A DNA stretch of 64,000 nucleotides, from contig JAOYTL010000001.1 in assembly GCA_025846845.1 (NCBI GenBank), positions 897,175-961,174 on the forward strand, in the 5' to 3' direction. How positions within the stretch are numbered: the stretch's first letter is position 1; every line of letters starts with the position of its first letter. The position numbers were made by a program, and so were the translations under genes. Shown piece after piece: positions 8,235-16,847 of the stretch. Origin of the DNA: Alloboseaceae bacterium BT-24-1. GTDB lineage: Bacteria; Pseudomonadota; Alphaproteobacteria; Rhizobiales; Beijerinckiaceae. The notes under the pieces were generated by a model. That model had not been told where the DNA came from. It did no database searches and saw nothing but the letters and a program-made list of their open reading frames with translations.

Positions 8235-8534
8235 ATGTCTCAATCATCATCCGTCGCCGTCGCGGCGCTCGGTACGCCACGTATCGGGCCGCGCCGCGAA
8301 CTCAAGACCGCGCTCGAAAGCTTCTGGGCCGGGAGATCCGACGAGCAGTCGCAGCTTGAAACTGCCGCCGGCCTGCGCGCCGCCAATTGGGCTCGGCAGA
8401 AGGCGCAAGGGATCACGGTGATCCCGTCGAACGACTTCTCGTTCTGCGGCCTGAAGACGCGCAAATGGGACGAGGTCAGGCCGGCGCTGGTCAACATGAT
8501 CGAGGCCGCGCCACTGCGCGTTCTGCAGGGCTGA
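8235..8534 (+). pseudogene. metE: metE remnant with large in-frame internal deletion
   Basis: This 99-residue frame starts like cobalamin-independent methionine synthase (LGTPRIGPRRELK, then ESFWAG and ITVIPSNDFS). After about 69 residues it jumps to the extreme MetE C-terminus (CGLKTRKWDEV, then LVNMIEAA). About 650 residues of the usual 750-odd are missing, including the zinc site and catalytic barrel. The splice NDFSF/CGLKTRK is in frame, so a short peptide could still be made, but it cannot be a methionine synthase. The last residues (PLRVLQG) are not MetE-like and run into a palindrome. The intact riboswitch and SD hairpin upstream suggest a recent deletion or retention of the leader. 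Confidence 0.9.
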
Positions 8535-8580
8535 GCGAAGGCGGGAGCGCCGGTGGCGCTCCCGCCTTCGCTCAGCCCTG
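8526..8580. terminator. perfect 26-bp palindrome at the end of the metE remnant
   Basis: The left arm at 8526-8551 (CAGGGCTGAGCGAAGGCGGG...) pairs base for base with 8555-8580 around a 3-nt loop. The stop codon of the metE remnant lies inside the left arm. There is no T-run, so it may be a stability hairpin or a palindromic mobile repeat rather than a classic terminator. Confidence 0.55.
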
Positions 8581-8699
8581 CCGGCCAACAACGCCGCATA
8601 CATTAGAGATCATATAAACTACTGTTTTTATTGACTTTCTTTCCTCAGAAACCCCATAGCGCTCCAACGCGCCGCCGTGGCGCAGCGTTATGAGGATCG

Positions 8700-9224
8700 A
8701 TGTCGGACAGCGCGCTCAGCGTCGCCGCTCTCTACGCAGCCGAGCAGGACAGGCTCCGGCGGCGGCTGATCGGGCGCGGGCTCAGTGCCCAGCAGGCGGC
8801 CGACGCCGTGCAGGAGCTGTTCCTGCGCCTGCTCAGGACGCCCCGGACCGACATCCGCGATGCGAGCGCCTATCTCAGCCGCGCCGCCGACAGCATCGCG
8901 ATCGACCATTGGCGCCGCCAACAACGAACGAGCCGCCTGTTCGAGGCCGAGCCGCCGGATGCGCTGATGATCGCAGATCCTACCCCGTCAGCCGAAGCCC
9001 GACTCGTCGAGCGTGACCGGGCCCGGGATCTCGAGCAGTCGCTTGCCGCCTTGCCTCCGCGTTGCCGCGAGGTGCTGCTGCTGCACAAGTTCGAAGAGCT
9101 CAGCTATGCCGAGATCGCACTGCGCCTCGGCATCTCCCGCAACACCGTCATGGTCCATCTCGCCAACGCCATGAACCTGCTGCGGCGGCAGATGCGCGAG
9201 AAAAATCACACCGGCGCTAATTAG
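8700..9224 (+). CDS. ECF sigma factor, FecI type
   Basis: A 174-residue sigma-70 family protein. Region 2 covers about residues 10-75 (QAADAVQELFLRLL, then AYLSRAADSIAIDHWRR). Region 4 covers about 112-165 (LPPRCREVLLLHKFEELSYA, then SRNTVMVHLANAMNLLRR), including the helix-turn-helix. It is followed by fecR and a FecA-like receptor, the standard cell-surface signalling set in which the receptor senses an iron chelate. GAGG lies about 7 bases before the ATG. A possible promoter (TTGACT at 8631) sits in an AT-rich stretch, and iron repression is expected but no clear Fur, Irr or RirA box was recognised. It likely drives the two matching promoters at 9218 and 10308. Confidence 0.92.
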   Translation: MSDSALSVAALYAAEQDRLRRRLIGRGLSAQQAADAVQELFLRLLRTPRTDIRDASAYLSRAADSIAIDHWRRQQRTSRLFEAEPPDALMIADPTPSAEARLVERDRARDLEQSLAALPPRCREVLLLHKFEELSYAEIALRLGISRNTVMVHLANAMNLLRRQMREKNHTGAN

Positions 9225-9244
9225 TTTTCCCTGCGGGATCGTCT
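9218..9244 (+). promoter_or_regulatory. putative FecI-type promoter of fecR (copy 1)
   Basis: TAATTAGTTTT followed by a GC-rich spacer and CGTCT, 27 bases in all. It is matched in sequence and exact spacing at 10308-10334 before the receptor gene. The -10 CGTCT resembles that of iron-starvation ECF promoters. It overlaps the stop codon of the sigma gene. Confidence 0.6.
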
Positions 9245-9336
9245 AAAGAACAGGACAGCCCTGCGGGCTGAAAGATGGAGCCTTTGCGCGCGATGCGTCT
9301 GCGAAAACCGGCATTGCGGCTCGGGTCGGCGCGCTG

Positions 9337-10287
9337 ATGGATAGGCCCCCCACCAGTACCGTCGACGACGACGCCGTCGCCTGGTTTGTCAGGCTGCACG
9401 ACGAGGAGGCATCCGAGGCCGACCGGGCCGCCTTTGCCATCTGGCTGGAGGCCAGCCCCTCGCACCGACGGGCCTGGCGCGAGCTCGAAGCCATCTGGGG
9501 GCAACTGGATCAGGTCGTCGTGCCGAAAGCAGCGCCGGCCATCGCCGCGCCGGCCGCATCGCGCAGCCGCCGGCCGGCATGGCGTCCGCTGGCCGCCGCT
9601 GCGGTGATTCTGCTGGCCGTGACAGCGGCCTTGCGCGCGACGCCAGACGGCCTCTTCGCCGATCATCGCACGGGCATCGGCGAGCGCCGCGTCGTCACGC
9701 TGCCGGACGGGTCACGGATCGAACTCGGACCAGCGAGCGCGGTCGATGTCGATTTTGCCGATTCCCGGCGCACCGTCACGCTGGTCGCCGGCGAAGCCTT
9801 CTTCACGGTTACGCGCGACCCCACGCGGCCCTTCGTCGTCAGTGCCGGCCAGGGTGAGATCGCGGTTCTCGGGACGGCCTTCGACGTCAAGATCGGCCAA
9901 GGCGAGGCGGTTTCGGTCGTCGTCACGGAAAGCAAGATCGCGGTCAGTGCAGCCGGAAGCGGGGCCGTCGGCGTCGTCGCCGGGCAGGAGGTCAGCTATG
10001 ATCGGAATGGCGTCTCGGCCGTGCGCCCGGCCGATCTCGATGCGGCCCAGGCCTGGCGGCAGGACCAGCTCGTCTTCCACGATGCGCCGCTGGACACCGT
10101 TTTGACCGAACTGCGGCGCTATCGCGGTGGCACCATCCAGCTGCTCGGCGGCGAGCTCGGCAAGCGGCGCATCACCGCGGTCTTCGACGCCAGGCGTCCC
10201 GATGCGGCGCTCGAGACCATCGCCCGCAATCTCGACCTGCGCCTGCTGCGCGCGACCGGCTATTTCGTCGCCCTCGTCGCCTGGTGA
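9337..10287 (+). CDS. fecR: FecR-family anti-sigma/signal transducer
   Basis: Inner-membrane regulator of 316 residues. The N-terminal cytoplasmic domain (about 1-80) has AVAWFVRLHDEEASEADRAAF and the tryptophan-rich HRRAWRELEAIWGQL typical of the sigma-binding domain. One membrane segment lies at about 88-103. The periplasmic FecR domain follows (LPDGSRIELGPASAVDVDF, VLGTAFDV) and would meet the receptor's N-terminal signalling domain. It lies 112 bases after the sigma gene and has its own candidate ECF promoter. The DUF4880-FecR architecture and length are normal for the family. Confidence 0.92.
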   Translation: MDRPPTSTVDDDAVAWFVRLHDEEASEADRAAFAIWLEASPSHRRAWRELEAIWGQLDQVVVPKAAPAIAAPAASRSRRPAWRPLAAAAVILLAVTAALRATPDGLFADHRTGIGERRVVTLPDGSRIELGPASAVDVDFADSRRTVTLVAGEAFFTVTRDPTRPFVVSAGQGEIAVLGTAFDVKIGQGEAVSVVVTESKIAVSAAGSGAVGVVAGQEVSYDRNGVSAVRPADLDAAQAWRQDQLVFHDAPLDTVLTELRRYRGGTIQLLGGELGKRRITAVFDARRPDAALETIARNLDLRLLRATGYFVALVAW

Positions 10288-10307
10288 GAAAAAATCGCGC
10301 CAGCGCC

Positions 10308-10334
10308 TAATTAGTTTTCGCCCCGCGAGCGTCT
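10308..10334 (+). promoter_or_regulatory. putative FecI-type promoter of the receptor gene (copy 2)
   Basis: TAATTAGTTTT-spacer-CGTCT with the same 27-base layout as at 9218-9244. The similarity extends upstream (GAGAAAAAATC.C.CC.GCG). It lies about 60 bases before the receptor ATG. Confidence 0.6.
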
Positions 10335-10394
10335 TCCCCAACGGGGGAGCGCCAGAACGGCGCTCCGCGTGATCGCGGACAGGGGCGTCGGACG

Positions 10395-12884
10395 ATGAAG
10401 AGCAGGAACAAGGTCGGGCAGCAGGCGGTTCGGCCAGCGATGATCGCTGCACTGCTGGCGGGCACGGCGCTCGGCTGTTTCGTCACGAGACCGGTGCTGG
10501 CGCAGGAGCCTGCGGCAGCGAGCGTTACGATCAATATCCCTGCCCAGGCGCTCTCGTCCGCGCTGATCGCCTTCTCGCGCCAGACCCGGATCGAGATCTT
10601 CGTTCCGTCCTCGCTCGCAGCCGGCAAGCGCTCCGGCGCGGTCTCCGGTACGCAGTTTCCGGAAGCCGCGCTGCGGCGCCTGCTTGGCGGCACCGGCCTG
10701 ACCTACCGTTTCACCGGTGCGCGCTCGATCACCGTCGAGGCCGCTCGGGGCGCTGCGACGACCGGTGCGGCGCCGGCCGGCGCGATCCCGCTCGACGAGG
10801 TGCTTGTCGAAGGCGCGCGCGGTCTGCCGCCGCCGACCGGAACCATCGGCCAGCCTCCCGTTCCCTACGCAGGCGGCCAGGTCGGAACCGGCACCCGGAT
10901 CGGTCTCCTCGGAAACCGGTCGGTGCTGACGACACCGTTCAACGTCACTGGCTATACGGCGAAGCTGATCCAGGATCAGCAGGCGAGGTCGCTCGCCGAC
11001 GTGGTGCAGAACGATCCTTCCGTGCGCAACGACGCTCCGCCGTTCAGCGAACGGGATTCGTTCTTCATCCGCGGCTTCTCGGTGGTCAATCTCGATACGG
11101 CCTTCGACGGCCTGGCCTATATCGCCAATCCGCGCCGCAGCGTCGTCGAAGGCATCGAGCGCGTCGAAATCCTGAAAGGCCCGACCGCCCTGCTCAATGG
11201 CGGCGTCAGCCGCATCGGCGGCACGATCAACCTCATTCCCAAGCGCGCCTTCGACGAGCCGCTGACGCGCGTCACGACGACCTATCTCAGCGACGCGCAA
11301 TTGTGGACGCATGTCGATCTCGGCCGCCGCTTCGGCGCGTCCAAGGAATGGGGTGTCCGCTTCAACGGCTCCTACCGGAAGGGCGACACGCCGCTCGACA
11401 AGAACGCCATCGAGGTCGGCAACGCCTCGCTCGGCCTCGACTATCGCGGCGATCGCTTCCGCGCCTCGCTGGACCTGGCCCATTCCACCCAGAACGTCAC
11501 GGCGCCGACCGCCCTGTTCAATGCGGCTGCGGCGAACATCCCCATCCCCCGGGCTCCGAACGGGCGCAGAAATACGTCGAGCTCGCTCGAATACAACGAC
11601 AGCCGCTACAACATGGCCGCCGGGCGGATCGAATTCGACCTTACGCCGGATACGACGCTCTACGCCGCCGCCGGCGCCAGCCGCTATCGCGAGGACTTTC
11701 TCTCCTCATCCTATCAGATCACCCGCCTGGATGGGCGCGCCACCAACAGCCTCGCCATCATGCCGCTGGAACTGCAGGGCTATTCGGGCGAGATCGGCCT
11801 GCGCTCGAAATTCCAGACCGGCTTCATCGACCATCAGCTCAACGTCTCCGCATCCCAATCGATCAACGAGAACTACTCGCGCGGCTTCTTCCCGCCCGCG
11901 CTGCCGACCTTCCAGACCAACATCTATGCGCCGACGCATCTGCCGCGTGATTCGGTCAACACGTTCGGCTTCCCGCGGTCCAGCCGGCAGCCGCTTTTCA
12001 CCAGCCTGATGCTGCGCAGCGTGGCGATAGCCGACACGCTCTCGGTCGCCGGAGACCGGATCCAGGTGACGGTCGGCGGGCGCTATCAGGACATCGCACT
12101 GAAGAGCTATGTCACGCGCCCGGTCGCCACGTTCGGCACGCTTGCCTCTACCTATAAGGAGGGGCGGTTCAGCCCGGCGATCGCGGCGGTCGTGCGCCCC
12201 ACCGACAAGCTCTCAATCTACGCCAACTACATCGAAGGCCTGACCGAAGGGCCGAGCGCACCGGCGACCGCCATCAACTCCAGCGAGGTCTTCGCCCCCG
12301 TCGTCAACAAGCAGACCGAGGTAGGCGTCAAATACGATTTCGGCACCGTCGCCGTCACGGCCTCGCTCTTCGAGATCCGGCAGCCGAACGCCTATACCGA
12401 CCCGGCCACGAACCGCTTCTCGGTGAGCGGCCTCCAGGTCAACCGTGGCGCCGAGTTCACGGTGTTCGGCGAGCCTTTCGAGGGCGTGAGATTGCTCGGT
12501 GGCGTCACCTTCATGGACGCCGAGCTCGCCGACACGGCCGGCGGCCGCTTCAACGGCAAGACCGCACCGGGCATCCCGACCACGGCGATCAACCTCTACG
12601 GCGAGTACGATCTGCCCTGGGTGCGAGGGCTCACCTTCACCGGCCGGATGATCTACACGAGCAAGATGTTCTACGATCAGGCGAATACGCAGTCGGTCCC
12701 TGACTGGACGCGGTTCGACCTCGGCCTGCGCTACGCCTTCACCGGGCCGGCGGGCAAGCCGGTGGTGCTCAGGGCCAGCGTCGAGAACGTCTTCGACCGG
12801 ACCTACTGGGCATCCGCCGCGCGCGGCTTCCTGGCGGTCGGCGCGCCACGGACCTATGTGGTCTCCGCCCAGGTCGACTTCTAA
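10395..12884 (+). CDS. TonB-dependent siderophore receptor with N-terminal signalling (STN) domain
   Basis: An 829-residue outer membrane receptor. Residues 1-36 form a signal peptide ending VLAQ. An STN (secretin/TonB N-terminal) domain at about 45-105 (VTINIPAQALSSALIAFSRQ) would touch FecR in the periplasm. The plug follows (IERVEILKGPTALLNGG) and then a full barrel ending VSAQVDF with a terminal Phe. The ligand is probably a ferric siderophore of the hydroxamate or catechol type, as judged from FhuA/FpvA-like plug features. It is third in the sigma-fecR-receptor locus and is likely induced by its own ligand. Confidence 0.93.
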   Translation: MKSRNKVGQQAVRPAMIAALLAGTALGCFVTRPVLAQEPAAASVTINIPAQALSSALIAFSRQTRIEIFVPSSLAAGKRSGAVSGTQFPEAALRRLLGGTGLTYRFTGARSITVEAARGAATTGAAPAGAIPLDEVLVEGARGLPPPTGTIGQPPVPYAGGQVGTGTRIGLLGNRSVLTTPFNVTGYTAKLIQDQQARSLADVVQNDPSVRNDAPPFSERDSFFIRGFSVVNLDTAFDGLAYIANPRRSVVEGIERVEILKGPTALLNGGVSRIGGTINLIPKRAFDEPLTRVTTTYLSDAQLWTHVDLGRRFGASKEWGVRFNGSYRKGDTPLDKNAIEVGNASLGLDYRGDRFRASLDLAHSTQNVTAPTALFNAAAANIPIPRAPNGRRNTSSSLEYNDSRYNMAAGRIEFDLTPDTTLYAAAGASRYREDFLSSSYQITRLDGRATNSLAIMPLELQGYSGEIGLRSKFQTGFIDHQLNVSASQSINENYSRGFFPPALPTFQTNIYAPTHLPRDSVNTFGFPRSSRQPLFTSLMLRSVAIADTLSVAGDRIQVTVGGRYQDIALKSYVTRPVATFGTLASTYKEGRFSPAIAAVVRPTDKLSIYANYIEGLTEGPSAPATAINSSEVFAPVVNKQTEVGVKYDFGTVAVTASLFEIRQPNAYTDPATNRFSVSGLQVNRGAEFTVFGEPFEGVRLLGGVTFMDAELADTAGGRFNGKTAPGIPTTAINLYGEYDLPWVRGLTFTGRMIYTSKMFYDQANTQSVPDWTRFDLGLRYAFTGPAGKPVVLRASVENVFDRTYWASAARGFLAVGAPRTYVVSAQVDF

Positions 12885-12906
12885 AGCCGACCGGGAAACC
12901 AGACTC

Positions 12907-14016
12907 ATGCTGCGCACCATCCTGCTCTGCCTCGCTCTCCTGCTTGTCCCCGCCTTGGCGGAGGCAAAACAGGTGACCGACCTCGCCGGCAGGACGGTGA
13001 TGGTTCCCGACAAGGTCGAGCGCATCATCATCGGCGAGGGTCGCTATGTGCCCGCCCTCGCCATCCTCGACCGGGACGACCCCGTCGGCCGCCTGGTCGG
13101 GATGATGGGCGACTACGAGGCCGTCGATTCGGCAAGCTATGCCCGCTATCGCGCCCGCTTTCCGAAGATCGCCGAGATCGCCCGGATCGGCCGCGCCTCG
13201 CAGGACAGCTTCAGCCTGGAGAAGGCGATCGCGCTGAGGCCGCAGGTCGCGATCTTCGGTCTCGGTGGCCACGGCCCCGATACCCGCTCAGGCGAGGTTA
13301 TCAAGGCGCTGGAGGCGACCGGCACAGCGATCGTCTTCATCGATTTCCGCAGCGACCCGCTGGTCAACACGCCGAGATCGATGGAACTGCTCGGCCAGGT
13401 GCTCGGCCGCGAGCAGGAGGCAAGCGAGTTCGTCGCGGCCTGGCGTGCGGCGCTGGCAGCGGTCGAGGAGCGGCTGGCGCGCGACAAGCCCGCTCCAACC
13501 CGCGTCTTCATCGAAAGCCGCGTCGGGATCGATGCGAGCTGCTGCGAGACGATGACGCGCGGCATGATGGGGCGCTTCGTCACAGCCGCCGGCGGCGTCA
13601 ACATCGCCGAGGCGATGGTGCCGGGCGAAGCTGGAACCGTCAGCCTGGAATGGCTGATCGCCCATCCGCCGCAGGTCTATATCGGCACGGCGATCGGCAA
13701 TCTCGGTTCCGCTGGCAGCAAGCCCTGGCTCGCGCTCGGCGCTGACGTGTCGGCCGAGACCGCGCAAATGAGCCTCAAGCGCTCGATGGCCCGCTCCGGC
13801 ATCGCTCAGCTCGAAGCGGTGCGCGCCGGCAGGGCCCATGCGATCTGGCACCACTTCTACAACTCGCCTTTCAACGTCGCCGCGGTGCAGGCCTTCGCCA
13901 AATGGCTGCACCCTGCCCTTTTCGCCGACCTTGACCCTGAGGCGCTGCTGCGCAAGCTGCACGAGCGCTTCCAGCCCTTTCCGCTCGAAGGCGTCTACTG
14001 GACCTCCCTGCCATGA
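12907..14016 (+). CDS. iron-siderophore ABC transporter substrate-binding protein
   Basis: A 369-residue periplasmic binding protein of the TroA/FepB/BtuF type. Signal peptide at about 1-20 (LLVPALAEAKQ), then DLAGRTVMVPDKVERIIIGEG, which is the standard opening of class III binding proteins. The later NIAEAMVPGEAGTVSLEWL fits the C-terminal lobe. The ATG at 12907 was chosen over upstream in-frame codons because it begins the signal peptide. The stop overlaps the next gene as ATGA. No permease or ATPase gene is nearby, which is unusual, so its partners must be encoded elsewhere. Confidence 0.88.
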   Translation: MLRTILLCLALLLVPALAEAKQVTDLAGRTVMVPDKVERIIIGEGRYVPALAILDRDDPVGRLVGMMGDYEAVDSASYARYRARFPKIAEIARIGRASQDSFSLEKAIALRPQVAIFGLGGHGPDTRSGEVIKALEATGTAIVFIDFRSDPLVNTPRSMELLGQVLGREQEASEFVAAWRAALAAVEERLARDKPAPTRVFIESRVGIDASCCETMTRGMMGRFVTAAGGVNIAEAMVPGEAGTVSLEWLIAHPPQVYIGTAIGNLGSAGSKPWLALGADVSAETAQMSLKRSMARSGIAQLEAVRAGRAHAIWHHFYNSPFNVAAVQAFAKWLHPALFADLDPEALLRKLHERFQPFPLEGVYWTSLP

Positions 14017-14759
14017 CCGACATGCCTGCCGCGCCGGCACCCCGCCCCGCCCTCGACGAATGGCATCTTTCCGTCGTGGATGCCTTCGACGTCGAACCGC
14101 GCCTTCGCCGTGTCGTCTTCACCGCCGACACGCTCGACCAACTCGCTTATCGGCCAGGCCAGGCGCTCATCCTGCGCATGCCATTGCCGGAGGGTGGCAC
14201 GGGCCGGCGCGACTACACCATCCGCTGGCTCGATCGGGACGCGAAGCGGCTCGCCATCGATTTCGTCCTGCACGGCGCGACGCCTGCGCCAAGCTGGGCG
14301 AAGGCCGCGCAACCGGGCGACCCTCTGCTCGCGCTTGGCCCGCGCGGGCGCAGCGTGATCGCGCCGGATGCCGACTGGCATCTGTTCTGCGTCGACGAGA
14401 CCGGCATCCCGGCGCTGCGCCACATGCTCGAGACGCTTCCCGCTGGAACGATCGTCCAGGCGCTGATCGAGACCGCCTCGGCGCAGGACGAAGCCGCCAT
14501 CGACACCGCCGCGCCCCTGAACTGCCGCTGGCTCGCGCGGGACGACATTCCCGCCGGGCCGAACCTGCTGGTGCTGGACGCCCTGCGCGCGCTGCCGCTT
14601 CCCGCCGGCCGAGGCCAGGCCTATCTGATGGGCGAGACCAGCAATGTCCGCTCCTGGCGGCATCATCTCGTGCATGCGGGGATGCCGAAAACCGCGATCG
14701 CCTCGGAAGGCTATTGGCGGCCGGGCCGCGTCGGCGGCCACGATCATGTCGACGATTGA
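14013..14759 (+). CDS. siderophore-interacting protein, FAD-dependent ferric reductase
   Basis: A 248-residue cytoplasmic SIP-family flavoprotein, which frees iron from imported ferric siderophores by reduction. The FAD-binding motif RRDYTIRWLD lies at about 67-76, with DFVLHG and a product-binding lobe after it. The family's C-terminal signature is seen as EGYWRPGRVGGHDH. It overlaps the binding-protein gene by 4 bases, so the last two genes of the locus are translationally coupled. This agrees with an import-then-release route for the locus. Confidence 0.9.
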   Translation: MTDMPAAPAPRPALDEWHLSVVDAFDVEPRLRRVVFTADTLDQLAYRPGQALILRMPLPEGGTGRRDYTIRWLDRDAKRLAIDFVLHGATPAPSWAKAAQPGDPLLALGPRGRSVIAPDADWHLFCVDETGIPALRHMLETLPAGTIVQALIETASAQDEAAIDTAAPLNCRWLARDDIPAGPNLLVLDALRALPLPAGRGQAYLMGETSNVRSWRHHLVHAGMPKTAIASEGYWRPGRVGGHDHVDD

Positions 14760-15108
14760 TCCACGCGAGAGTTCCGCCCGAGAGAGAGGGCGAATACTTT
14801 ACTCTCCGGTCTGCTGAGCGCGTACTGTCTGTACTTGCGATACTGAACGGTGGCCGCTTTTAACTCAGTTTCGCTGAAGTCGGAACCTGTTGTGATTATT
14901 ATCGGGACATTCCGGCAGATGGCCACGCAGCATGCAGATCACCCCCAGCCTAGTGCAAGCGGTTAATCGGCGCAGTCTCCGCGGCAAGCAAACATGGAAT
15001 CGCCAGCCGTGGCGATGACGTTCAAAAAGTTGCTATGCCCCCAATGCGTAGCATTCGGAGGCACGCTTCCGGCCAACCATTGGCGGATAATTTGAGAAGC
15101 CACGTGAG
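14760..15108. other. intergenic region with no recognised gene
   Basis: A 349-base gap between the siderophore locus and tRNA-Gln with lower GC than its surroundings. A short minus-strand frame at 14744-14926 lacks family features and a ribosome site. I see no convincing RNA, promoter or repeat here. Confidence 0.5.
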
Positions 15109-15182
15109 TGGCTGGGGGACTAGGATTCGAACCTAGACAACCAGAGTCAGAGTCTGGGGTCCTACCGTTAGACGATCCCCCA
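15109..15182 (-). tRNA. tRNA-Gln (anticodon CTG)
   Basis: A minus-strand cloverleaf of 74 bases including an encoded CCA. The acceptor TGGGGGA pairs with TCCCCCA. The D arm contains CTAACGGTAG, the anticodon stem CCAGA/TCTGG encloses CTCTGAC with anticodon CTG, and the T arm has GGTTCGAATCC. This is typical of alphaproteobacterial tRNA-Gln. Confidence 0.96.
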
Positions 15183-15344
15183 ACGGGCGCGTGGCGGTGC
15201 GACGCGTCGGATGGCCGCGATCTAAACAACCTCGCGCCCGGTTGCAAGCCTTCTGTGACGATTTCGACATGCAAGGCGCTCACGGCGCCTGGCGCACCGG
15301 CCGGAAACAGCGGCTATCGCACGGGCGCGGCATGAAAAAGTGCC

Positions 15345-16847
15345 TCAGCCGGCGCTGAGCGTGCGCCTGACCGCGTCGCGCCAGCCCGTGACGTGGCTGC
15401 GGCGCGTCTCCTCGGCGAGGCTCGGCGAGAAGCGTCGCTCCAGCCGCCAGCGGTCGGCGAACTGGGCCGGCTCGGGCAGAAGACCGGCGTCGAGGCCGGC
15501 GAGATAGGCGGCGCCCAGCGCCGTCGTCTCCAGCACCTGCGGCCGGTCGACCGGGGCGGCGAGGATGTCGGCGAGGCGCTGCATCGTCCAGTCGGAGGCG
15601 ACCATGCCGCCATCGACGCGCAGCACCGTCTGCGCACCATCGGCCTCCGGCCAGTCGGAGCGCATCGCCTCGAGCAAATCGAGCGTCTGGAAGCAGACCG
15701 AATCGAGTGCCGCGCGAGCAAATTCGCGCGGGCCGGTGTTGCGCGTCAGCCCGAACATGGCGCCGCGAGCATTGGCGTCCCAGTGCGGCGCGCCAAGACC
15801 GGTGAAGGCCGGCACCAGATAGACCTGCTGGCCGGGGTCGGCATTGGCCGCGAGCGGGCCGCTATCCGAGGCCTTCTCGATGACGCCGAGGCCGTCGCGC
15901 AGCCATTGCACCGCGGCGCCAGCGATGAAGATCGAGCCCTCCAGCGCGTAATGGCGCACGCCCTTGAGCTGATAGGCAATGGTCGAGAGCAGGCGGTTCT
16001 GCGACACGACCGCCTTGGTGCCGGTGTTGAGCAAGGCGAAGCAGCCGGTGCCGTAGGTCGATTTCAGCATGCCGGGCTCGAAGCAGGCCTGGCCGACGGT
16101 CGCCGCCTGCTGGTCGCCGGCGATGCCACGAATCGCGATCGCCCCACCAAGCAGCCCAGGTTCGCTGTCGCCGAAATGCGCGGCGCAGTCGCGGACCTCC
16201 GGCAGCATCGCGGCCGGAATATCGAGCAGCGCCAGCAATTCCTCGTCCCATTGCCCGCGATGGATGTCGAACAGCATGGTGCGCGAGGCATTGGTCGCGT
16301 CGGTGGCGTGGACGCGCCCGCCGGTCAGGCGCCAGAGCAGGAAGCAGTCGACCGTGCCGAAGGCAAGCCCGCCGCGCCTGGCACGCTCGCGAGCGCCAGG
16401 CACCTGGTCGAGGATCCAGGCGATCTTGGTGCCGGAGAAATAAGGGTCAATACGCAGGCCGGTGCGCTCTGCGACGAGCTTGCCATGGCCTTGTGCCTCC
16501 AGCGCGGCGCAGCGCTCGGCGGTGCGCCGGTCCTGCCAGACGATGGCCCGGTGGATCGCCTGGCCGGTCCTGCGATCCCAGACCAAAGTGGTCTCGCGCT
16601 GGTTGGTGATGCCGATCGCCGCGACCTCCCCTGCCCGCGCCTCGGCGCGCGCTAAGGCCTGCCGGCAGACCGCAAGCGTGCTCTCCCAGAGATCCTCCGC
16701 CTCGTGCTCGACCCAGCCCGAGGCCGGATAATGCTGCGGGAACTCCTGCTGGGCGCTGGCGACCGGCTGCAGATTCTCGTCGAACAGGATGGCGCGGGAG
16801 GAAGTCGTGCCCTGGTCGATCGCCAGGATCATGCGCCGCGCCGCCAT
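15345..16847 (-). CDS. glpK: glycerol kinase
   Basis: A 500-residue FGGY-family kinase converting glycerol and ATP to glycerol 3-phosphate in the cytoplasm. The N-terminus has the phosphate-binding loop AIDQGTTSSRAILFD. Further in come QQEFPQHYPASGWVEHE, the TNQRETT glycerol-contact segment, and the C-terminal GAAYLAGL. Length is normal for GlpK (about 500). The start at 16847 was preferred because the upstream frame is not conserved in kind. It stands alone, without glpF or glpD, between tRNA-Gln and the divergent ppx gene. Confidence 0.95.
   Translation of the reverse strand: MAARRMILAIDQGTTSSRAILFDENLQPVASAQQEFPQHYPASGWVEHEAEDLWESTLAVCRQALARAEARAGEVAAIGITNQRETTLVWDRRTGQAIHRAIVWQDRRTAERCAALEAQGHGKLVAERTGLRIDPYFSGTKIAWILDQVPGARERARRGGLAFGTVDCFLLWRLTGGRVHATDATNASRTMLFDIHRGQWDEELLALLDIPAAMLPEVRDCAAHFGDSEPGLLGGAIAIRGIAGDQQAATVGQACFEPGMLKSTYGTGCFALLNTGTKAVVSQNRLLSTIAYQLKGVRHYALEGSIFIAGAAVQWLRDGLGVIEKASDSGPLAANADPGQQVYLVPAFTGLGAPHWDANARGAMFGLTRNTGPREFARAALDSVCFQTLDLLEAMRSDWPEADGAQTVLRVDGGMVASDWTMQRLADILAAPVDRPQVLETTALGAAYLAGLDAGLLPEPAQFADRWRLERRFSPSLAEETRRSHVTGWRDAVRRTLSAG

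Noticed and set aside
8631..8648. A RirA-like TGA...TCA site upstream of the sigma factor
   Set aside because: The spacing is ten bases rather than nine and the flanks do not match the iron-rhodo-box, so I do not call it.
14744..14926. A 60-codon minus-strand frame after the siderophore locus
   Set aside because: No ribosome site, no recognisable domain and overlap with the end of the SIP gene.
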